Shown here piece after piece: positions 5,141 to 9,219 of a stretch of 9,219 nt of DNA. The position numbers and the translations under genes are program-made. Each line of letters starts with the position of its first letter. Position 1 is the first letter of the stretch. Source of the DNA: DATHNF01 sp035486285 (GTDB lineage: Bacteria; Patescibacteriota; Saccharimonadia; Saccharimonadales; UBA4665). The notes below the pieces were generated by a model, which was not told the DNA's origin, did no database searches, and worked only from the letters and a program-made list of their open reading frames with translations. The stretch is from NCBI GenBank assembly GCA_035486285.1, contig DATHNF010000040.1, positions 1 to 9,219 on the forward strand. Direction: 5' to 3'.

Positions 5141-6823
5141 ATGAGCGACGTTACTTTAGAAACTATTGTCAGCCTCTGCAAGCGCCGCGGCTTTATCTAC
5201 CAGGGCAGTGAAGTCTATGGCGGCCTAGCCGGTACCTGGGATTACGGCCCGCTGGGCGTGCAGCTCAAGCGCAACATTATGCAACTGTGGTGGAAGATGT
5301 TCGTGGAAGACCGAGATGATATGCTTGGCGTCGATGCTGCCATCCTGATGAATCAAAAAGTCTGGCAGGCCAGCGGCCACGTCGACACTTTTGAGGATCC
5401 CTCAGTAGAGTGTATGAATTGTAATGCGAGGCATCGCGTCGATAAATTAATTGACGAAAAGGATTATCAATTATTTATTGATGAGCTGTCGTACGATTTT
5501 ATAGAGACATATCAAGAGATTGCATTAGGAGAAGCATCTGCAGAAGAACTAAAATCTCGTATTGGGGAAAACTTAAAATCGCCTATCCATAAGACGATCT
5601 TAAATGACATTAAAGAACTACCGGAATGGAAAAATCTTAGCGCTGCTCGCGGGCTGATTTTAAGGGCTCGTAGGTATGAAGGTCCAATCACGCAAATTTA
5701 TTTAAATAGTAATCAAATCTCTTGCCCAACTTGCCATAAGGTTCAGTGGGGGGAGCCCGAACCTTTTAATATGATGTTCAAGACCGTCATAGGACCTAGA
5801 TTTAGGAGCATTGATCGCAAAGAATCTAAGGGTATGAAGGCTCACATTGAGTGGCTCAATAAGGAGCGTGAGCTAGAAACGCAATTTGATCTAAAAGACA
5901 ATTACAATGAGCTCGGTGGTTTTATGCTCTATGACTCACAATCGGTAAGCTATCTCCGGCCGGAAACCGCTCAAGGTATATTCACCAACTACAAAAACGT
6001 CGTTGATAGCTTCTACCCGGACGTACCATTTGGTATCGCGCAGCAGGGCAAAGCCTTCCGCAACGAGATTAGCCCGCGTGACTTCGTCTTTCGCTCTCGC
6101 GAATTCGAACAGATGGAAATCGAATATTTTATCCACGAAGATACATGGGAAGAAGCCTTCGAGGCATGGCGCAAACTTGTTTGGGAGTGGACTGCCGCGC
6201 TCGGTCTGCCGAAGGAATCCGTGCACGAGCTGGAAGTGCCTGAATCGGACCGTGCCCACTACAGCAAGCGCACCATCGACTTTGAATTCGACTTCCCAAT
6301 TGGTCGCGAGGAACTGCTTGGTCTGGCATATCGCACCGATTTTGACCTGAGAAATATCGAACGGGCGAGTGGCAAAAGCATGGAATACCGGCCCAAAGAC
6401 GGCAGCGCGCCATTCGTGCCGCATGTCATTGAGCCCAGCTTCGGCTTGGAACGTACGATCATGGCCGTTCTAACTGCCGCCTACACCGAAGACGAAATCA
6501 ATGGCGAGAAACGCTCCTACCTGAAACTGCCAGCTCATTTAGCGCCAGTTAAAGTCGCTGTTTCACCCCTCTTAAAGAACAAGCCAGAACTAGCGGAAAA
6601 GGCTAGGGAAGTCTACAAGATGCTGAAGCAGGAATTCGGCAACGTTATGTACGACGACAACGGCAATATCGGCAAACGCTACCGCCGTCAGGACGAAATC
6701 GGCACCCCATACTGCGTCACCATCGACTTCGACACTCTTACTGACAACACCGTAACCGTTCGCCGCCGCGACACCACCGAACAAAAGCGTGTTCCCATCA
6801 ACGAACTAGTAGCTAATCTTTAG
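5141..6823 (+). CDS. glyQS: Glycyl-tRNA synthetase, single-chain (glyQS/glyS type)
   Basis: This enzyme charges tRNA-Gly with glycine in the cytoplasm, using ATP. It is the homodimeric class II form found in Thermus and eukaryotes. Seen in order: N-terminal CKRRGFIYQGSEVYGG and GTWDYGPLGVQLKRN (13-45); a zinc-type module with C91/C94 and C195/C198; FNMMFKTVIGP (209-219); YLRPETAQGIF (271-281); class II motif 2 with FRNEISPRDFVFRSREFEQMEIEYF (306-330); motif 3 EPSFGLERTI (431-440); and the anticodon-binding domain (about 465-560) with APVKVAVSPL, GNIGKRYRRQDEIGTPYCVTIDFDTL and DTVTVRRRDTTEQ-like blocks. At 560 aa it is about 50 residues longer than the Thermus enzyme. An insertion of roughly 40 residues (about 221-266, RFRSIDRKESKG to LYDSQ) lies between MFKTVIGP and YLRPETAQ. 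Bases 5400-5940 are much more AT-rich than the rest. The gene has its own promoter. Confidence 0.97.
   Translation: MSDVTLETIVSLCKRRGFIYQGSEVYGGLAGTWDYGPLGVQLKRNIMQLWWKMFVEDRDDMLGVDAAILMNQKVWQASGHVDTFEDPSVECMNCNARHRVDKLIDEKDYQLFIDELSYDFIETYQEIALGEASAEELKSRIGENLKSPIHKTILNDIKELPEWKNLSAARGLILRARRYEGPITQIYLNSNQISCPTCHKVQWGEPEPFNMMFKTVIGPRFRSIDRKESKGMKAHIEWLNKERELETQFDLKDNYNELGGFMLYDSQSVSYLRPETAQGIFTNYKNVVDSFYPDVPFGIAQQGKAFRNEISPRDFVFRSREFEQMEIEYFIHEDTWEEAFEAWRKLVWEWTAALGLPKESVHELEVPESDRAHYSKRTIDFEFDFPIGREELLGLAYRTDFDLRNIERASGKSMEYRPKDGSAPFVPHVIEPSFGLERTIMAVLTAAYTEDEINGEKRSYLKLPAHLAPVKVAVSPLLKNKPELAEKAREVYKMLKQEFGNVMYDDNGNIGKRYRRQDEIGTPYCVTIDFDTLTDNTVTVRRRDTTEQKRVPINELVANL
5400..5940 (+). other. 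AT-rich segment inside glyQS (compositional mosaic)
   Basis: By hand count, 5401-5940 is about 39% G+C (213 of 540). The 180 bases before it are about 57% and the 180 bases after it about 51%. Codon choice shifts too: 11 of 17 Leu codons are TTA or CTA, and 5 of 11 Arg codons are AGA or AGG, rare in the rest of the gene. The segment encodes residues about 87-267: the whole cysteine-bearing module and the extra insertion before YLRPETAQ. The frame is intact throughout. This suggests that the domain was exchanged or acquired separately from the catalytic and anticodon parts. Confidence 0.7.
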
Positions 6824-6849
6824 AATATGAAAATTTCAACCGGCTAACT

Positions 6850-6873
6850 AAAGCCTAAGAGTATATGGCTTTT
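6850..6873. terminator. Weak hairpin between convergent genes, possible terminator
   Basis: AAAGCC (6850-6855) and GGCTTT (6867-6872) form a 6-bp stem with an 11-nt loop and end in a short T run on the plus strand. It lies 27 bp after the glyQS stop and directly beyond the stop of the minus-strand gene at 6872, so it could serve both. The stem is short and the T run is only four bases. Confidence 0.3.
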
Positions 6874-7243
6874 AGCAGAATCGGAGCGCGGTGTCGCCGA
6901 CGTCTTGGGCGAGCTGAGCGAGACGCATGTCGTGGGCGTGTTCTAGGGCTTCTTGACCGTAGATTTCTAACGGATCTAATTCTGCGTCCCGGTTCCCTTG
7001 GTGAAGTTGTGGCTCTAGTGAGTCAGCTATTTGTTCTAAGGGAAGTACCGGCGGTAGGCAGTCGGGGCTAACCCTGTATGCTGCTCTGGCGGTTCGTCGA
7101 AGTCTAGTAGTGAATTGGAAGGTCCTTAATTTTGGCGCCTTCGGCGGTCTGATCTTGCAAATTTCGGACACACCGTCGTCTGTACCGTAATGTTCTTCGA
7201 TAGTCTCTAAGCTTGCAAGCTCGGTGGGCCAATGCCTGTTCAT
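6872..7243 (-). CDS. Small hypothetical protein, 123 aa
   Basis: I do not recognise this protein. It has a moderately basic N-terminal half (KIRPPKAPKLRTFQFTTRLRRTARAAYRV, about 30-58) and an acidic, probably helical C-terminal half (LEQIADSLEPQL, then ALEHAHDMRLAQLAQDVGDTALRF). There is no membrane helix. The best support that it is real is a near-consensus promoter at 7252-7280 placed exactly for a leaderless transcript starting at the ATG at 7243. It is convergent with glyQS and its stop abuts a small hairpin. Overlapping open frames on the plus strand here are short and Arg-rich. If this is not a gene, 6824-7380 would be a 557-bp gap with only promoters and a hairpin. Confidence 0.55.
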   Translation of the reverse strand: MNRHWPTELASLETIEEHYGTDDGVSEICKIRPPKAPKLRTFQFTTRLRRTARAAYRVSPDCLPPVLPLEQIADSLEPQLHQGNRDAELDPLEIYGQEALEHAHDMRLAQLAQDVGDTALRFC

Positions 7244-7251
7244 GGATAGCT

Positions 7252-7280
7252 ACTATATACTTGCGCTGCACCAACGTCAA
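7252..7280 (-). promoter_or_regulatory. Strong sigma-70-like promoter on the minus strand, leaderless
   Basis: On the minus strand TTGACG (7275-7280, 5 of 6), a spacer of exactly 17 bp and TATAGT (7252-7257, 5 of 6) lie upstream of the ATG at 7243. Eight bases separate the -10 from the ATG, so the message should begin at or within a base of the start codon. Confidence 0.7.
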
Positions 7281-7346
7281 ACATACTAACAATAACCTCA
7301 TGTCACCAAGGTAGAGATAATCGTGGATTTTACCGGGCCAGGGGAC

Positions 7347-7374
7347 TATACTCCAAGTATAATTAATTGAGGAG
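7347..7374 (+). promoter_or_regulatory. -10 region with dyad, and Shine-Dalgarno site, for the DUF1761 gene
   Basis: TATAAT (7358-7363) is a perfect -10 hexamer. A second candidate, TATACT (7347-7352), lies just upstream. The two belong to a perfect 6-bp dyad, TATACT-CCA-AGTATA (7347-7361), which could be an operator covering the -10 or could let the site work in both directions. No clear -35 is seen. GAGGAG (7369-7374) is a strong ribosome site 6 nt before the ATG at 7381. Confidence 0.55.
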
Positions 7375-7380
7375 CGCGTT

Positions 7381-7806
7381 ATGAGCGTGAGTAATTTCGA
7401 CATTAATCTGTGGGCAGTTTTGTTAGCAGGTGTGGCGAGCATGGTCATCGGCATGGTTTATTATTCTAATGCCGCGTTTGGCAAAGAATGGAAGAAGCTG
7501 GCTAAGATCGAGGAGAAGCGCTTCCAGAAGGAGATGCCGCGCGTAATGCCGGTGGTATTCGCGGGCGCGCTGATAACGGCCTACATCGTAGCTTACATCA
7601 CCAATCTCTACCAGACGTTTTTCGATATCTCATGGCTTGGCGCGGGCGTAGTGAGCGCGCTGATTATATGGTTCGTGGTGGCTACCAATATCTACATTCA
7701 TAATTCGCTCGACCAGCGGCCGACTAAGTTGTCAGTAATTTCATTGGGCAATCGTTTGCTGTCAATTGTGGCCATGGGCCTCATTATCGGCTGGCTACAC
7801 CCATAA
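7381..7806 (+). CDS. DUF1761-like four-helix membrane protein
   Basis: The 141-aa integral membrane protein has four hydrophobic segments at about residues 10-28, 56-76, 84-106 and 118-138. The pattern fits DUF1761: an N-terminal INLWAVLLAGVASMVIGMVYYSNAAFGKEWKKL, resembling the family's Ala/Gly-rich helix followed by WYS and GxxW; a charged cytoplasmic loop (KIEEKRFQKEMPRVMP); and a final SVISLGNRLLSIVAMGLIIGWL, matching the family's last helix. The function of the family is unknown. The ATG at 7381 has a strong GAGGAG site. It stands alone between two promoter regions and its 3' neighbour has its own promoter. Confidence 0.8.
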   Translation: MSVSNFDINLWAVLLAGVASMVIGMVYYSNAAFGKEWKKLAKIEEKRFQKEMPRVMPVVFAGALITAYIVAYITNLYQTFFDISWLGAGVVSALIIWFVVATNIYIHNSLDQRPTKLSVISLGNRLLSIVAMGLIIGWLHP

Positions 7807-7833
7807 ATAACAGGCTATTTCGTACGCTGAGAC

Positions 7834-7867
7834 ATTTGCAAACGAACTTGTCTCTTTGCAAATAAAC
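7834..7867. promoter_or_regulatory. Twin palindromic operator-like sites 20 bp apart
   Basis: The 8-bp perfect palindrome TTTGCAAA occurs at 7835-7842 and again at 7855-7862. Each is followed by a similar pentamer (CGAAC and TAAAC), giving two direct 13-bp repeats that differ at two transition positions. The centres are exactly 20 bp apart, close to two helical turns, so two dimers would bind the same face. One site lies just upstream of the -35 box and the other between -35 and -10. GAGACA (7829-7834) before the first copy is the inverse of TGTCTC (7849-7854) before the second. Repression by a dimeric regulator is the simplest reading. Confidence 0.6.
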
Positions 7868-7876
7868 ATGTATAGT
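7848..7876 (+). promoter_or_regulatory. Promoter for the nucleotidyltransferase-like gene, leaderless
   Basis: TTGTCT (7848-7853, 4 of 6), a 17-bp spacer and TATAGT (7871-7876, 5 of 6) precede the ATG at 7885 by 8 nt. The transcript should start almost at the ATG. One TTTGCAAA palindrome lies in the spacer. Confidence 0.65.
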
Positions 7877-7884
7877 TAAGGCAA

Positions 7885-8778
7885 ATGTTCCAGGTAGAAA
7901 CACCGTTATTAGATAGCAAGGTGACTTGTTATGACGTGCTCGGTGAGCTTGATAGCGTTATGCGCTCTCAGCTAAATCCTGGTCGGGAGTACTACGTGTT
8001 AGGCGGTATTGCCACTGGCGCGCTGGTCCATGCCGAAACTGTCATCGACGTCGAGTCAGGTACCGTGGTGGCAGCACAAGACTCCGGATCGTCGCTGGTA
8101 CGACCAAATGGTACCCGGCGTGACATTGATATATTGGTGGGTGACATTCTGTCGAGAGCAGAAGCCGAGCGTATTAAGGATGAAGTAGCCGGAGCGGTTG
8201 ACGATAAGTTGAAAGTTTCAATATCAAGCTTCGATGGGCATAGCGAGCAGCTGGCTGCTAGCCGTTTGGCGCAAACTATTAAGGCCTGGACTTCCAAACG
8301 CACTGTTGATACAGAGGGCCGGCTGCGGTATGACTTATTCCCGTTGCAGCGAGTCGTTGAGCCCGAGTCCTACGAACCTTGGCAGCTGGAGTTGCCGAAT
8401 CACAGCCAGGTTCAGATGTTTCATCCGGCTGGCCACGCCTTGGCCTACAGCTTTCGCTCTATCTCCGGCATACGGCATAAAGACGCCGAGAAGTATGCCG
8501 TCATGCAGGCTCGCGTTACTGAGCTTTTCTCTGACGAAATACATGACGGTTGTTTCTGCGGCTGGGCAGACTTCGCAGGTGACATTCAAACTGTCTTAAA
8601 CTATGGCGCGCTGTGCATGCCCGAAGTCGCGACTTATCGCGATGCCCGACCACTTGATCTCGACGCTTTTCGTCTTAAGGGTCTAGGCTTGGCTTTCTTT
8701 GAGTCCCAAGAGAAAATTGTCGAGCTGGCCCAAGGTCCGGGGCAGGGCATTCTTGACCGCATTATCGGCGCTGTGTAA
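7885..8778 (+). CDS. Nucleotidyltransferase-like protein
   Basis: The 297-aa soluble protein carries what looks like the core of a Pol-beta-type nucleotidyltransferase: VLGGIATGALVH (38-49), with the helix-turn GG, then after a loop RRDIDILV (78-85), with the D80-x-D82 metal pair. RLRYDLFPL (146-154) may supply the third carboxylate (D150). The C-terminal half includes a helical KDAEKYAVMQARV stretch (about 199-212) like the (R/K)xKDxxD-type helix in stand-alone nucleotidyltransferases. The substrate is unknown: antitoxin-type AbiEii/MNT relatives, small-molecule and RNA enzymes share this core, and no partner gene is beside it. The start is ATG 7885, with no ribosome site but a well-placed promoter. 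The twin operator-like sites suggest that expression is controlled. The family call rests on two motifs, so it is moderate. Confidence 0.6.
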   Translation: MFQVETPLLDSKVTCYDVLGELDSVMRSQLNPGREYYVLGGIATGALVHAETVIDVESGTVVAAQDSGSSLVRPNGTRRDIDILVGDILSRAEAERIKDEVAGAVDDKLKVSISSFDGHSEQLAASRLAQTIKAWTSKRTVDTEGRLRYDLFPLQRVVEPESYEPWQLELPNHSQVQMFHPAGHALAYSFRSISGIRHKDAEKYAVMQARVTELFSDEIHDGCFCGWADFAGDIQTVLNYGALCMPEVATYRDARPLDLDAFRLKGLGLAFFESQEKIVELAQGPGQGILDRIIGAV

Positions 8779-8791
8779 CTAGTTATTAACT
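8776..8791. repeat. Overlapping short palindromes after the nucleotidyltransferase-like gene
   Basis: TAACTAGTTA (8776-8785, containing the stop codon) is a perfect 10-bp palindrome. It overlaps AGTTA-T-TAACT (8781-8791). Both are AT-rich with no good T-tract, so a terminator role is doubtful. Confidence 0.3.
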
Positions 8792-8826
8792 CTTTCTTAC
8801 CTACGCCTGGCTAGCTTGGGAAATTG

Positions 8827-8855
8827 TTGGTGCTTATCGCTGGCAGTGCTACAAT
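8827..8855 (+). promoter_or_regulatory. Extended -10 promoter for the helicase gene, leaderless
   Basis: TTGGTG (8827-8832, 3 of 6), a 17-bp spacer and TGC-TACAAT (hexamer 8850-8855, 5 of 6, with the extended TG) end 9 nt before the ATG at 8865. There is no Shine-Dalgarno site. Confidence 0.6.
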
Positions 8856-8864
8856 CGGGAAACT

Positions 8865-9219
8865 ATGCGGCAGAAACAGGCTTTAGCGGTTATGATGGGC
8901 GGTGCCAATGTTTTTTTGACGGGAGCGCCAGGGGCGGGCAAGACCTATGTCTTGAACCAATTCGTGAAACGCGCAGAACGCGCCGGTAAACGAGTGGCCG
9001 TGACAGCCAGCACCGGCATCGCGGCCAGCCATATTGGCGGCACCACCATGCACTCGTGGTCTGGTCTAGGCATTCTTGACCAGTTGACAGCTGATGACCT
9101 GAAGCGGCTCGGCGGCCGGGACCGGTTGGCCAAGCGCTACAACAGCACCGATATTCTAGTAATTGACGAGGTCTCGATGCTGCACGGCCAGCGACTCGAT
9201 ATGGTTGATCAGCTCGCTA
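8865..9219 (+). CDS. PIF1-like DNA helicase (3' end outside window)
   Basis: The first 118 residues of a superfamily 1B helicase are visible; PIF1-type enzymes unwind DNA 5' to 3' and deal with structured or stalled replication sites. Seen: a Q-motif-like start MRQKQALAVMMGGANVFL, Walker A GAPGAGKT (20-27), the very typical motif Ia block TASTGIAASHIGGTTMHSW (47-65), and Walker B VIDEVSML (99-106) with D101-E102. The frame stays open to the window edge. The ATG at 8865 gives the short N-terminus usual for bacterial PIF1-like proteins, just before the first helix, and sits 9 nt after an extended -10. The C-terminal domains cannot be judged. Confidence 0.92.
   Translation, partial: MRQKQALAVMMGGANVFLTGAPGAGKTYVLNQFVKRAERAGKRVAVTASTGIAASHIGGTTMHSWSGLGILDQLTADDLKRLGGRDRLAKRYNSTDILVIDEVSMLHGQRLDMVDQLA

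Noticed and set aside
5936..6424. Minus-strand 162-aa open frame inside glyQS
   Set aside because: It is antisense to the highly conserved motif 2 and following regions of the synthetase and has no promoter or ribosome site; a shadow of the real gene.
6865..7071. Plus-strand 68-aa Arg-rich open frame after glyQS
   Set aside because: It lies antisense to the minus-strand gene, is very Arg- and Leu-rich, and has neither promoter nor ribosome site.
7104..7454. Minus-strand 116-aa open frame
   Set aside because: It overlaps the DUF1761 start, both promoters and the better-supported minus-strand gene; its composition is not protein-like and it has no start signal.
7885..8778. AbiEii-type toxin of a toxin-antitoxin pair
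   Set aside because: Only the generic GG and DxD core is visible and no antitoxin-like gene lies beside it; the neighbours are a DUF1761 protein and a helicase with separate promoters.
8776..8791. Rho-independent terminator after the nucleotidyltransferase-like gene
   Set aside because: The palindromes are AT-rich, short, nearly loopless, and lack a clear T-tract.

Overview
The window looks like chromosome from a member of the candidate phyla radiation, most likely a Saccharibacteria (TM7)-type bacterium. This is a judgement from protein style, not from a database match. The supports are short single-domain housekeeping proteins, a soluble single-chain glycyl-tRNA synthetase, a one-pass membrane protein with the N-terminal style common in that group, and several genes with a -10 box directly in front of the ATG. 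TGA is read as stop throughout (3053, 3447 and others), which argues against the Absconditabacteria/Gracilibacteria code. There are no tRNAs, rRNAs, CRISPR arrays or insertion sequences that I can see.

Layout. (1) 2-1491, plus strand: the 3' part of xseA, xseB overlapping it by 8 bp, and 4 bp later a small membrane-anchored methyltransferase resembling the FAM173/ATPSCKMT lysine methyltransferases. (2) 1561-2235: a one-pass membrane-anchored extracytoplasmic protein. (3) 2337-4136: a compact operon of a histidine-kinase-like protein, a receiver-only response regulator and recO. Both signalling proteins appear to lack their phosphoryl-transfer residue. (4) 4188-5051, minus strand: an unrecognised 287-aa protein, divergent from (5) glyQS, 5141-6823. 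The middle of glyQS (about 5400-5940) is clearly more AT-rich than both of its ends. (6) 6872-7243, minus strand: a small unknown gene with a very good promoter. (7) 7381-7806: a DUF1761-type membrane protein. (8) 7885-8778: a nucleotidyltransferase-like protein behind a promoter that carries two 8-bp palindromes exactly 20 bp apart. (9) 8865 to the window end: the N-terminal part of a PIF1-like helicase.

Genes acting together. XseA and XseB form exonuclease VII, and RecO belongs to the RecFOR gap-repair pathway, so two DNA repair functions lie close together but in different transcription units. The kinase-like and receiver proteins are probably partners, and recO is translationally coupled to the receiver.

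The observations most worth following are: the two-component pair with His-to-Glu and Asp-to-Glu changes; the compositional mosaic in glyQS; the recurrent promoter design (TGC-TAnnnT or a 17-bp-spaced sigma-70-like pair ending 6-13 nt before an ATG with no Shine-Dalgarno), suggesting widespread leaderless mRNAs; and the twin-palindrome operator at 7834-7867.
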